This document shows positions 17,824 to 25,684 of a stretch of 64,000 nt of DNA, piece by piece. Source of the stretch: Ciceribacter sichuanensis (lineage in GTDB: Bacteria > Pseudomonadota > Alphaproteobacteria > Rhizobiales > Rhizobiaceae); NCBI RefSeq assembly GCF_024055605.1, contig NZ_JAMXLX010000006.1:310001-374000 (forward strand). The letters are read 5' to 3'. The notes below the pieces were generated by a model. It ran no database searches. It worked only from the letters and a program-made list of their open reading frames with translations, and was not told where the DNA came from. How positions within the stretch are numbered: the first letter of the stretch is position 1; every line of letters begins with the position of its first letter. The position numbers were made by a program, and so were the translations under genes.

Positions 17824-19074
17824 ATGGCCATGCCGTCAGACCCCGCTATTGGAGAAAAGGTGTCCAGCCTGCGTCCGGCCGACGAGACGATCGCCGAGGA
17901 TGCGCAGGCGCTTTCGCTTCAGCTGCAGGCAATGCGCGACCGGCTGTTCGCGCCGACATCGCAGAAGACGCTGCGCAGCTTCTCCTCGGGAGAGGCAGCA
18001 AGGCTCGTCGGGGTATCCGATGGTTATCTGCGCCAGCTTTCGCTGGCGGGGGAGGGGCCTCAGCCGGAGGTCAGCGCCGGCGGACGGCGTTCCTATTCGC
18101 TCGCCGATATCGATGCGCTGCGTCACTATCTGGCGGAGCAGGCGCTGGCCAAGGGCAACAAGGCCAAGGCGCGCTCCTATGTCAAATGGCGTGACCCGGA
18201 ACGCGGCGAACACCTGCAGGTGATCTCGGTCACCAACTTCAAGGGCGGCTCCGGCAAGACCACATCGTCGGTGCATCTCGCCCAGCATCTGGCGATGACC
18301 GGCCACCGGGTGCTGGCCATCGATCTCGATCCGCAGGCTTCGCTTTCGGCGCTGTTCGGCTATCAGCCGGAACTGGATCTTGTCGGCAACGATACGATCT
18401 ACGGCGCGATCCGCTATGACGACGAGCGGCGCTCGCTGAAGGACATCATCCGCAAGACCTATTTCCACAATCTCGATCTGGTGCCGGGCAATCTCGAGCT
18501 GCAGGAATTCGAGCACGCCACGCCACGGGTACTTTCCGCCCGCCGTCCGGGCGATGCGACCTCGCTGTTCTTCACCCGCGTCCAGGCCGCCCTCGACGAG
18601 GTGGCCGACAATTACGACGTCGTCATCATCGACTGCCCGCCGCAGCTTGGCTATCTCACGCTTTCGGCGCTCTGCGCCTCGACCTCCGTCATCGTCACAG
18701 TGCATCCGCAGATGCTCGACGTCGCCTCGATGAGCCAGTTCCTGTTCATGACCGCCGACCTGCTCGGCGTCGTGCGCGAGGCGGGGGGGCAGCTGAACTT
18801 CGACTTCCTGCGTTACCTCGTCACCCGTTTCGAACCGCATGATGCGCCGCAGGCGCAGATCGTCGGCTTCCTGCGTTCCCTTTTCGGCAATCGCGTGCTG
18901 ACGGCATCGATGCTGAAATCGACCGCGGTTTCTGATGCGGGCCTGACCAAGCAGACGCTCTACGAGGTCGGGCGCGAGAACTTCTCGCGCGGAACCTATG
19001 ACCGGGCGATGGAATCGCTCGATGCGGTGAACAGTGAAATCGAGCAGTTGGTACATACGGCATGGAGGCGATGA
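17824..19074 (+). CDS. repA: RepA, ParA-type plasmid partition ATPase
   Basis: The 416-residue protein has an N-terminal HTH region (SGEAARLVGVSDGYLRQLS) and a ParA-like ATPase core. Walker A is KGGSGKTT (about residues 140-147), followed by LAIDLDPQAS and IIDCPPQLGYLT. The length is normal for repABC RepA proteins. It drives segregation with RepB bound at parS and represses the operon. It is the first gene of repABC, with repB following in overlap. Four parS-like sites lie within 4 kb upstream. Confidence 0.97.
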   Translation: MAMPSDPAIGEKVSSLRPADETIAEDAQALSLQLQAMRDRLFAPTSQKTLRSFSSGEAARLVGVSDGYLRQLSLAGEGPQPEVSAGGRRSYSLADIDALRHYLAEQALAKGNKAKARSYVKWRDPERGEHLQVISVTNFKGGSGKTTSSVHLAQHLAMTGHRVLAIDLDPQASLSALFGYQPELDLVGNDTIYGAIRYDDERRSLKDIIRKTYFHNLDLVPGNLELQEFEHATPRVLSARRPGDATSLFFTRVQAALDEVADNYDVVIIDCPPQLGYLTLSALCASTSVIVTVHPQMLDVASMSQFLFMTADLLGVVREAGGQLNFDFLRYLVTRFEPHDAPQAQIVGFLRSLFGNRVLTASMLKSTAVSDAGLTKQTLYEVGRENFSRGTYDRAMESLDAVNSEIEQLVHTAWRR

Positions 19075-19076
19075 AC

Positions 19077-20237
19077 ATGGCGGGACGGGATCGCAAGAAC
19101 TCTCTGAAGGCCCTGTTCGGCGGCGATATGCTGCCAACGGCCGAGACCGAGCATCGGGCGCCCGAGACGAAATCCGTTCCCGGCGATGCTTCGGTGAACG
19201 CTGCCGCGAGCCAGCCGTCGCAGGAGACCCATTCTCCCACAGCACCTGCTCCGGCCGGACATTCAACTACCCAGCCCGGAAGCCTTCCCGGTCGCACGTC
19301 GTCCGGTGCCGTGCGTACCATGGGTCTGACGCTGTCGTCGATCAGCCGCGAGATGGAAGAGGCGCGCGCGCTTCGCGAGGCATTGGAAAACGGCGAACGC
19401 ATTCTTGCGCTCGATCCGGCCAAGGTCGATGCGTCCTTCGTCAGCGACCGCCTGAGCGAGGAAGACCGGGACGATCCGGATTTCCTGCAATTGGTGGAAA
19501 GCATGCGCGAGGCCGGCCAACAGGTTCCGATCCTGGTTCGCCCGCATGGCGAAACGCCCGACCGTTATCAGGTGGCCTATGGTCACCGGCGCCTGAAGGC
19601 CGCACGCCGGCTCGGGCTTCCGATCCGCGCCATCGTCCGTTCGCTGAGCGATGACGAACTGGTTCTGGCGCAGGGCAAGGAAAATGCCGAACGGCGCAAT
19701 CTGAGCTTCATCGAACGCGCGGTCTTTGCCCGCTCGCTTGAGGACCGGGGCTTCGACCGCAAGCTGATCTGCGAAGCACTGGCGGTGCAGAAAAGCGAGC
19801 TTTCGCGGCTGTTGCAGGTGGCCGATGCCGTTCCCGTGCGGTTCATCCGCGCCATCGGTCCGGCCCCGAAGGCAGGACGCGAACGCTGGATGGCGCTTGG
19901 CGAGATCTTCCTGAACGGCAATGGCGCCGAGATCGAAAAGGCGGACGACGAGGCGACTTCGGAACGTTTCCGCGCCGCCGACAGCGACACGCGTTTTCAG
20001 ATGCTGTTCGACCGGGCCTTGCCCGTCCGGCTGCGGAAAAGCGCGAAGGACGCGCCGCTGGAACTGAAAGCACCCGATGGCCGCGTCTTTGCCCGCGTCG
20101 ACCGGCGGGGCAGGGCGGTCAAGATCGAGTTTGCGGCCGATGTCGCGCCCGCTTTCATCGAGCGGATGAGCGCGCGGCTGAATGAGGATTATGCGGCTTT
20201 TGTCGCGGCTGAAGCCGCTGGCAAAGGCGAGGCGTAA
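19077..20237 (+). CDS. repB: RepB, ParB-type centromere-binding protein
   Basis: The 386-residue protein has a basic N-terminus (MAGRDRKNSLKALFGG) and a ParB/Sulfiredoxin core (VPILVRPHGETPDRYQVAYGHRRLKAARRLG). The NAERRNLSFIERAVFARSLEDRG motif is followed by an HTH (KLICEALAVQKSELSRLLQ). The GHRR box is the CTPase-type ParB motif. I prefer ATG 19077 because GGAGG, inside the end of repA, is correctly spaced; the frame extends back to 19062. It should bind the GTTGACAGCTGTCAAC palindromes and connect them to RepA. Confidence 0.97.
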   Translation: MAGRDRKNSLKALFGGDMLPTAETEHRAPETKSVPGDASVNAAASQPSQETHSPTAPAPAGHSTTQPGSLPGRTSSGAVRTMGLTLSSISREMEEARALREALENGERILALDPAKVDASFVSDRLSEEDRDDPDFLQLVESMREAGQQVPILVRPHGETPDRYQVAYGHRRLKAARRLGLPIRAIVRSLSDDELVLAQGKENAERRNLSFIERAVFARSLEDRGFDRKLICEALAVQKSELSRLLQVADAVPVRFIRAIGPAPKAGRERWMALGEIFLNGNGAEIEKADDEATSERFRAADSDTRFQMLFDRALPVRLRKSAKDAPLELKAPDGRVFARVDRRGRAVKIEFAADVAPAFIERMSARLNEDYAAFVAAEAAGKGEA

Positions 20238-20316
20238 GCCGGAAACACGTGATTCGGCTGGCGGTTAGCCCCGCTGGCGATGGTTGAAACACCAGGAAAG
20301 GAAGCGAAGAGACAAG

Positions 20317-20368
20317 AAAAAAGGCCCCCAAAACGTCACCATTCCGGAAGCCCTCTTCTATGTAGCAA
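20317..20368 (-). ncRNA. predicted repABC countertranscript RNA (inc RNA)
   Basis: repABC operons encode a small antisense RNA between repB and repC that limits RepC synthesis. In that gap the minus strand has a terminator: stem GGCTTCC (20352-20346) with GGGGGCC (20329-20323), using two G-U pairs, followed by six T. The stem pairs only on this strand. A possible -35 TTGACT lies at 20401-20396, but the -10 is poor. The 5' end near 20366 is an estimate. Confidence 0.6.
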
Positions 20369-20497
20369 TTCGAGAGAATCACTTCCGCAGGTCAAAGTCA
20401 AGAGTCGCGAACATTACGTTGCGCGAAACGTGGAACTGCGTCCGCCTGAATGGCGACGTCGACGGGTTCGGCTTGTCTCCAGACAAGGGACCTGACG

Positions 20498-21712
20498 ATG
20501 ATGGAACGGATAGTGACGACGCCTTTCGGCGGCGGCAGGGTGAGTGCGCGCATTTTTGCCGCTCAGGCCAGGACTGCCGAGCGGCAGGAAAAGCTTAAAG
20601 CAGGCGAGGGCGGCAATGACAGCGGCCGCGCCGACAAATGGCAATTGCTGCGCGCGGTGACGGAAGCACGCCGCGCGCTCGGCCTCGGCGACCGCACGAT
20701 CTGCGTGCTGGAAGCGCTTGTTTCCTTCAATACCGATCGGGAACTCGACGGCAGTGCGCCGATCATCGTCTTCCCCTCCAATCGCGAGCTTTCGATGCGC
20801 GCCCGCGGTATGGCGCCGGCAACGATCCGCAGACATCTGGCTGCACTGGTGGATGCCGGTCTCGTCATTCGCCGCGATAGCGCCAATGGCAAGCGTTACT
20901 GCCTGCGGGATGATCGCGGCGTGGTCGAGGATGCCTTCGGTTTCGATCTCGCACCGCTTGCGCTCCGCGCCGGCGAAATCCATGCCGCCGCCGAAGCTGC
21001 ACGTCGCGAAGAGCGGGCAATCAGGGCCCTGCGCAGCGAAGTGACGCTTCACCAGCGGGATATCGCACGCATCGTCGAATGCGCCCTGGAAGAGGGCAGG
21101 GCAGGGGACTGGCTCGACATGGCCGAGCGTCTCTCGATGATTTCAGGTGGCCTGGCACGCAATGCTGGTATCGACGCGCTGGAAGCCCGGCGAACTGAAC
21201 TCTCCCGCCTTCGTGCGGAAGTGGAAAACTCTTACCTTTCAAGTCTTTCCGAAGAAGAAATGAGCGCCAATGACACTCAAAGTGAGCGCCATTATCAGAA
21301 TTCAAATACCGAAACTACTTCTGAATTAAACGGCTGGGAACATAATACAGCGAAGCCCGCAAACGCCGAAAAGGCGGCCCCCGAGCGCAAGATGGCGGTA
21401 AGCCTCGACAGATTGAAGCGATTGTGCCCCGGAATTCTCGATTATGCCCGCGACGGGATCCGCAACTGGTCCGATCTCATCAAGACCGCCGATCTCGTGC
21501 GCTCCATGCTGGGTGTTTCGCCCGATGCCTGGCGCAAGGCGAGGGCGGCGATGGGCGAGCAGGCGGCCTCGGTGGTGATCGCCTTCATTCTCGAGCGGGT
21601 CGATACGATCCGCTCGCCCGGCGGTTATCTGCGCGATCTCACCGCAAAGGCCGAGAAATCCGCCTTCAGCGTCTATCCGATGCTTCAGGCGCTCGAAAAG
21701 ATGAAGGAATGA
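20498..21712 (+). CDS. repC: RepC replication initiator
   Basis: Start set at ATG 20498 (MMERIVTTPFGGGRVS), since RepC proteins usually begin with a Met-Glu-x-x-x-VTTPFG pattern. The frame opens at 20450. The roughly 404-residue protein has the typical RepC N-domain (KWQLLRAVTEARRALGLGDRTICVLEALVSF) and the RELSMRARGMAPATIRRHLAALVDAGLV helix-turn-helix. After a variable AT-rich linker, the C-domain carries LCPGILDYARDGIRNWSDL and VIAFILERVDTIRSPGGYLRDLT. RepC initiates replication at an origin within its own gene. It is the last gene of the operon. Confidence 0.96.
   Translation: MMERIVTTPFGGGRVSARIFAAQARTAERQEKLKAGEGGNDSGRADKWQLLRAVTEARRALGLGDRTICVLEALVSFNTDRELDGSAPIIVFPSNRELSMRARGMAPATIRRHLAALVDAGLVIRRDSANGKRYCLRDDRGVVEDAFGFDLAPLALRAGEIHAAAEAARREERAIRALRSEVTLHQRDIARIVECALEEGRAGDWLDMAERLSMISGGLARNAGIDALEARRTELSRLRAEVENSYLSSLSEEEMSANDTQSERHYQNSNTETTSELNGWEHNTAKPANAEKAAPERKMAVSLDRLKRLCPGILDYARDGIRNWSDLIKTADLVRSMLGVSPDAWRKARAAMGEQAASVVIAFILERVDTIRSPGGYLRDLTAKAEKSAFSVYPMLQALEKMKE
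21225..21355. other. oriV: probable replication origin, AT-rich part of repC
   Basis: The linker portion of repC is markedly more AT-rich than the flanking coding sequence and contains a short direct repeat (GAGCGCCA at about 21262 and 21284). In characterised repABC plasmids the origin lies in such an AT-rich segment inside repC. The exact limits are inferred. Confidence 0.5.
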
Positions 21713-21754
21713 GGGAGGTAGCAATGGTGCCGGTTGCTGTCATGACTGGTTGCC

Positions 21755-22309
21755 TCAGCGAAAACCGATTCCATTCATGAACACGCCGACCAGATGAGCG
21801 ATGTGCGCTTGCGGTGCGCTTTCCTGTTCGGTCGCGAGCGAGATTGCGGTCGCGACGCAGACCAGGTCGTTGAAGCTGATATCGGGCCGGACAGCCCCGG
21901 CTTTCTGCGCACGATCCAGGAGGCGGATACCTTCCTGGGTGGTTGCGAGACATCCGGGGGTTCCAATCTGCAAAACAGTTCCGAGCGATGCGGCGAAACC
22001 CCGGTAAAGATTCGAATATTGGACGAGCTCTTCGAGATAGGTGCGCAAGGCATCCAAGGGGCTGAGATCGGCTTCTCTCGCGTGGCTAGTTTCCGCGAGA
22101 GACAGGAAGCGGGCACTGTATGTCGCGGCCAAAAGGTCTTCGCGCGTCGGGAAGCGGCGATAAAGCGTGCCGATCCCCACTCCGGCGCGCTTTGCGACGT
22201 CATCCAATGAGACACCAGCGCCTCGCTCCAGAAAGACGTCCTCGGCTGCCGCAAGGATTCGCTCCTTGTTTAGCCGCGCATCGGCTCGCAATGGGGTTTT
22301 GTCCGTCAA
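21755..22309 (-). CDS. TetR-family repressor
   Basis: The N-terminal HTH is clear: KERILAAAEDVFLERGAGVSLDDVAKRAGVGIGTLYRRFPTREDLLAA. It is followed by a helical ligand-binding domain with DALRTYLEELVQYS. The frame is open to 22369, but that ATG lies inside the operator. A TTG at 22309 gives the conventional length (about 184 residues) and a start just before LTDKTPLRADARLNKERI. It is divergent from a short-chain dehydrogenase gene, and a strong palindrome sits between them, so it most likely represses both. Confidence 0.87.
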   Translation of the reverse strand: MTDKTPLRADARLNKERILAAAEDVFLERGAGVSLDDVAKRAGVGIGTLYRRFPTREDLLAATYSARFLSLAETSHAREADLSPLDALRTYLEELVQYSNLYRGFAASLGTVLQIGTPGCLATTQEGIRLLDRAQKAGAVRPDISFNDLVCVATAISLATEQESAPQAHIAHLVGVFMNGIGFR

Positions 22310-22330
22310 AAAATTCTGCCTTGTAGTGAC

Positions 22331-22380
22331 TTGTAAGTGGAGGGTATCTCCATATAGTAAGTGGAGCAATGCTCCACTTA
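22331..22380 (+). promoter_or_regulatory. SDR promoter with TetR operator
   Basis: The promoter is -35 TTGTAA (22331-22336) and -10 TATAGT (22353-22358), 16 bases apart. A perfect inverted repeat, TAAGTGGAGC-AAT-GCTCCACTTA, covers 22358-22380. A lone half-site TAAGTGGAG lies at 22334-22342, within the promoter. Occupancy would block transcription in both directions. Confidence 0.75.
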
Positions 22381-22401
22381 TCGACAGAGCGAGGATACGA
22401 C

Positions 22402-23145
22402 ATGACGAAGCGATTTGATGACAAGGTCGTGGTGATTACGGGTGGAACGGATGGCATTGGGCTGACGACAGCCCGGTCGTTCGCAGCGGAGGGCGCCCAT
22501 GTTTATATCATGGCCCGGCGGCAGGAGCGCCTGGACGAGGCGCTCACGGAAATCGGCAACGGTGCTGTCGGTATTCAGGGCGATGTCAGCAATCTTGAGG
22601 ATCTCGACAGGCTCTATGTGCGGATAAACCGCGATCACGGCCGCGTGGACGTGGTCTTCGCGAATGCCGGGATATCCGAGTCCGCCCCCATTGGCGGCAT
22701 TGAGGAAGACCATTTCGACCGGGTCTTCGGCATCAACGTGAAGGGCACGGTCTTCACCGTGCAGAAGGCTTTGTCCCTTATGTCCGCCGGCGGCGCCATC
22801 GTGCTGGCTGGATCGGGGGCAGGTAGCAAGGGTTTTGCCAACCTGTCGATCTACAGCGCCACAAAGGCAGCGATCCGCTCTCTGGCCCGCACATGGACAA
22901 CCGATCTGAAAAGCCGGGGCATTCGTGTGAACGTCGTTTCACCCGGCATGGTCCTGACGCCGGCAATGGAGACCTATCTGCGCAACAATGCCGGAGCCGA
23001 GGAATGGATGCATCAGGCTATTCCATTCGGCAGGCTCGCCCGGACCGAAGAGATCGCCAAGACGGTGCTGTTCCTGGCGTCGGATGAAAGCAGTTTCGTC
23101 GGCGGCGAGGAGTTGTTGGTCGACGGCGGCTTCGTGGCGGTTTGA
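22402..23145 (+). CDS. short-chain dehydrogenase/reductase (SDR)
   Basis: The 247-residue classical SDR has the cofactor motif TGGTDGIG near residue 14, NAG in VFANAGIS, a catalytic Ser region (VLAGSGAGSKGFAN), the YSATK catalytic Tyr-Lys and a C-terminal ELLVDGGF. ATG 22402 has GAGG nearby and fits the family N-terminus (KRFDDKVVVITGG). The presence of Arg after strand 2 (MARRQERL) suggests NADP(H) preference. It is controlled by the divergent TetR gene. Substrate unknown; similar TetR-SDR pairs often respond to quinones or aldehydes. Confidence 0.9.
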   Translation: MTKRFDDKVVVITGGTDGIGLTTARSFAAEGAHVYIMARRQERLDEALTEIGNGAVGIQGDVSNLEDLDRLYVRINRDHGRVDVVFANAGISESAPIGGIEEDHFDRVFGINVKGTVFTVQKALSLMSAGGAIVLAGSGAGSKGFANLSIYSATKAAIRSLARTWTTDLKSRGIRVNVVSPGMVLTPAMETYLRNNAGAEEWMHQAIPFGRLARTEEIAKTVLFLASDESSFVGGEELLVDGGFVAV

Positions 23146-23303
23146 AAACGCAACGCGGCGCATCCGTTTCGCGACGGAATTCTTGCGACAGGTCGATGAC
23201 CGCTTCCAGGCTGGAGCGGTCATGACAGCCGATGCTGTTTCACTTCCGTTGCATGTGGGATAATGGAAAGGTGCACCGCATTTCATAAGGGCAGAGAAAG
23301 CAA

Positions 23304-23747
23304 ATGGCTGACGATGAAGCCATCTTGGAAAAAGATGCCGCTGCGCTGGCACTCGCGGAAGGTCTTCGCGATACGCTCAGCCGGTTCGTACGCGGCGTGA
23401 GGAACCAGACGGACACGCCAACGACATCTCAGTCTGAAACCTTGGTGCTTCTTGAAAAAAGAGGGCCGCTGAGTGTGGCTGAACTGGCAAGCTGCCGCAA
23501 TGTCCGGCATCAGAGCATGCGACTGGTGACCGCCCAGCTTGAGACCGACGGCCTGCTTTTTCGATTGCCCAATCCAGCGGATGGGCGCAGCCAGCTTCTA
23601 TCGATCAGTGACAAGGGGCGAGAGGTATTGTCTCGCTCGCGCGAAGCCCGGACATCGAGGATTGCCGCCCTGATAGAGGAACGTCTGTCCGAGAAGGATA
23701 AACGGACGCTTGAAGCCGCAATTCATGTTATCGAACGGCTTTGCTAG
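23304..23747 (+). CDS. MarR-family transcriptional regulator
   Basis: The 147-residue winged-helix protein has VLLEKRGPLSVAELASCRNVRHQSMRLVTAQLETDGLLFRLPNPADGRS. It contains the MarR wing with DGR and a C-terminal dimerisation helix (EKDKRTLEAAIHVIERL). It is alone on its strand and followed by a rhizobial palindromic repeat beginning at its stop codon. No target gene is obvious. The SnoaL-like gene downstream is on the opposite strand, and its palindromic operator is a candidate target. Confidence 0.85.
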   Translation: MADDEAILEKDAAALALAEGLRDTLSRFVRGVRNQTDTPTTSQSETLVLLEKRGPLSVAELASCRNVRHQSMRLVTAQLETDGLLFRLPNPADGRSQLLSISDKGREVLSRSREARTSRIAALIEERLSEKDKRTLEAAIHVIERLC

Positions 23748-23844
23748 AGCTTCCGGTGAACACGGCATCGCCGGAAATGCTCCATCTCTTTGTTTCCCCC
23801 AATTCCAACAAAACCGGTTCCCACTTTTGCTGGAATTGCTCTAG
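23744..23844. repeat. rhizobial intergenic palindromic repeat
   Basis: The element is bounded by CTAGAGC (23744-23750) and GCTCTAG (23838-23844). It contains inner inverted repeats TTCCGG / CCGGAA and AATTCCA / TGGAATT. This resembles the GAGC-ended mobile palindromes dispersed in Rhizobiaceae genomes. It overlaps the stop codon of the MarR gene. Confidence 0.6.
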
Positions 23845-23852
23845 GCCGAAGA

Positions 23853-24263
23853 TCACGCCTTCGATAGTGCCGCGAGGACATTCGACAGGGTGTTCAGGCT
23901 CCAATGTTCGGCATATTTGCCGTCCCGGACACGCACGATGTCTATAACGGCGATGGCAACGTCACGTCCTGTCGCAGGAATTCCCGCCAGTGTACCTGAG
24001 TGAATGCCGCTGATCGTCTTGCGGGTCGTGACCTTGTCATCTTCGGCGATCTGGTCGTGGATTGTCACCCTCAAGTCCGACAGGGCGGGCCGGAGAATGT
24101 TCTGGAAGGTGTTCCACATGCTTTCAGGGCCGTTGGGCATTCCCTGCGGTGCGGCGTGATTGATGAAGTCCGGTGCCATCAACGCGTTGAATTCGGCTTC
24201 ATTCCCATTCTGAATGACTTCGATGTTGAAGCGGCGAACGACTTCCTTGTTATCAATCGTCAT
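23853..24263 (-). CDS. SnoaL-like ester cyclase family protein
   Basis: The 136-residue protein has the NTF2-like SnoaL/ester cyclase pattern: VVRRFNIEVIQNGNEAEFNALMAPDFINHAAP near the N-terminus, then TISGIHSGTLAGIPATGRDVAIAVIDIVRVRDGKYAEHW, typical of COG5485-like proteins. The expected His and Asp positions of the pocket appear conserved (DFINH, EHW). The ribosome site AAAGGGA precedes the ATG. A perfect palindrome lies 28-52 bases upstream of the start. The substrate is unknown; many relatives are of uncharacterised function. Confidence 0.85.
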   Translation of the reverse strand: MTIDNKEVVRRFNIEVIQNGNEAEFNALMAPDFINHAAPQGMPNGPESMWNTFQNILRPALSDLRVTIHDQIAEDDKVTTRKTISGIHSGTLAGIPATGRDVAIAVIDIVRVRDGKYAEHWSLNTLSNVLAALSKA

Positions 24264-24290
24264 ACCCGATCCCTTTCATGATTGATGGCA

Positions 24291-24315
24291 AAATATACAG
24301 TGTAACTGTATATTT
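24291..24315. promoter_or_regulatory. perfect palindromic operator upstream of SnoaL gene
   Basis: Perfect 11-bp arms AAATATACAGT and ACTGTATATTT with a GTA spacer, in an AT-rich patch within GC-rich DNA. The size and symmetry suit a TetR, MarR or HxlR dimer. No regulator gene is adjacent, and the next 230 bases (24316-24546) show no supported gene. Confidence 0.65.
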
Positions 24316-24546
24316 TCTAGCGCTCCCATCATCTGATTGCAAGCGTCGGAGGAGAAGGTATCGGGTGCCTCCAATCGCGATGACCTCTCGGGGGCATATG
24401 AGCCATGATCTGCGTTCCGGTTGTGCCGATTTCGGCCTTCTGCCGCCTGGGGGCATTTCGCCTCTTGCCTGAACCATGCCGGCCTCGATCTGGCTCCAGA
24501 GGGCGCGGCCGAGCTGCTCCACGTGGGGATGCAGCCCGGTCCATTG

Positions 24547-25047
24547 TCATGCCTGCGGGTCCAGACCGAAGGCCGGATGATGGATGAGTTCGCCGTGTGG
24601 CGTACTGTCATCGAAGGGCAGGGCCTGCACCACGTCGGGCGGGCAACCGGGAACGAACAATCCGGGGAAGGAACGGAAGCCGAACCGGCCGTAATAGGCC
24701 GGATCACCCACCAGCGCCGCGCCCCGGTTCGTCGTCCGTAGCCTGCGCAGCGCTTCCGCCATCAGCGCGGAGCCGATGCCCTGTCGGTGCCATGCCGGCA
24801 GAACGGCGAGCGGGCCGATCAGGGCCCAGCCATCCTGACTGCCGATGCGGGCGGCTGATGCCGCCAGATGGCCGATGACCTGGCCCTTTTCCTCGGCGAC
24901 GAGGGAAAGCGAAAGCGCACCGTCTGCCCTGAGACGCTCGACGATACGCGCTTCCGTGCCCGTAGCTTGGGGAAGCAGCAGCATGGCCTCCGTGACAAGC
25001 CGGCTGATGGCCGGGATATCTCCGGCGGTTTCATTGCGGATCAGCAT
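24547..25047 (-). CDS. GNAT N-acetyltransferase
   Basis: The 166-residue protein has IRNETAGDIPAISRLV at the N-terminus and the acetyl-CoA site LAVLPAWHRQGIGSALM (Q/RxxGxG/A, residues about 83-99). It ends GDPAYYGRFGFRSFPGL, matching the YhbS-like group (COG3153). It would acetylate a small molecule or protein using acetyl-CoA in the cytoplasm. Its start lies four bases after the stop of the YjhX-like gene on the same strand, so the two are in one operon. Confidence 0.9.
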   Translation of the reverse strand: MLIRNETAGDIPAISRLVTEAMLLLPQATGTEARIVERLRADGALSLSLVAEEKGQVIGHLAASAARIGSQDGWALIGPLAVLPAWHRQGIGSALMAEALRRLRTTNRGAALVGDPAYYGRFGFRSFPGLFVPGCPPDVVQALPFDDSTPHGELIHHPAFGLDPQA

Positions 25048-25051
25048 GGTG

Positions 25052-25312
25052 TTACCCTTGGTTGTCGAGTTGCGAGCGGACGGCGAGGCGGCCGCGTTGC
25101 GATATCCGGTATGGACTTCCCGAGCGGGATTCGATCAGCCGCTTGCGCCGCAAGCGGTTGAAAACGTTCATATCGAAGTCTGCGAGGATCAGGCCGTCGC
25201 GCGTGAAGCAGGTGACGGTCGTGATCTTTTTGCCGTCTTCCCGTTCGTGGAGGATGCGCCCGCCGAGCGCCAGCACGTGCAAGGCACGTTGTTCATTGCG
25301 TGAGATATTCAT
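25052..25312 (-). CDS. YjhX/UPF0386 family protein
   Basis: From ATG 25312 the 86-residue protein (MNISRNEQRALHVLALGG, ITTVTCFTRDGLILADFD, FNRLRRKRLIESRSGSPYRIS) matches the UPF0386 family. E. coli YjhX has been proposed as a toxin acting on topoisomerase I. The frame extends to 25360, but family members begin at MNIS. A YjhQ-type acetyltransferase neighbours yjhX in E. coli, and here too a GNAT gene follows immediately. The pair may therefore be a toxin with acetyltransferase antitoxin, an inference from arrangement. A perfect palindrome lies upstream. Confidence 0.87.
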   Translation of the reverse strand: MNISRNEQRALHVLALGGRILHEREDGKKITTVTCFTRDGLILADFDMNVFNRLRRKRLIESRSGSPYRISQRGRLAVRSQLDNQG

Positions 25313-25381
25313 GGAAGTCTCGTATGACAGACGTGAAAAATGACCCGGTGGCGTGGCCACCCGGCGATTTCGAAATCACGC

Positions 25382-25404
25382 GGCTCTCTGACGATCAGAG
25401 AGCC
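25382..25404. promoter_or_regulatory. perfect palindrome upstream of the yjhX-like gene
   Basis: GGCTCTCTGA and TCAGAGAGCC with a CGA spacer, 10-bp perfect arms, 70-92 bases upstream of the YjhX-like start. No T-run follows on either strand, so an operator is as likely as a terminator. Confidence 0.5.
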
Positions 25405-25684
25405 TTGTCACACAAGCTCAGACATCCAGTCTCCAAAGATCACGCAACGAAACACTGCATTGCGTGTGCTCCGAATATATCGGCTGCGCCTTGCCGAAAC
25501 AATAGCGATAAGTTGCCGCGGGCGAGGGGGCTTCCGTACCGATCGCTTTCCGGCTTCGGCCGCAGGGAAGGCCCGGAGTTTACGGGTTTGATGTCTCCCA
25601 ATTTTCGCGTGTCCATCATCTTCGATTGGTTGCATGGCTGGAAACGGGAATGTAGCAATTGGTGTATTGCTTCCGGGGGATTTC

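Noticed and set aside
24253..24522. Minus-strand 89-codon frame near the SnoaL operator
   Set aside because: It overlaps the SnoaL start and the palindromic operator. The content has no domain, and a remnant of a lost regulator could not be shown.
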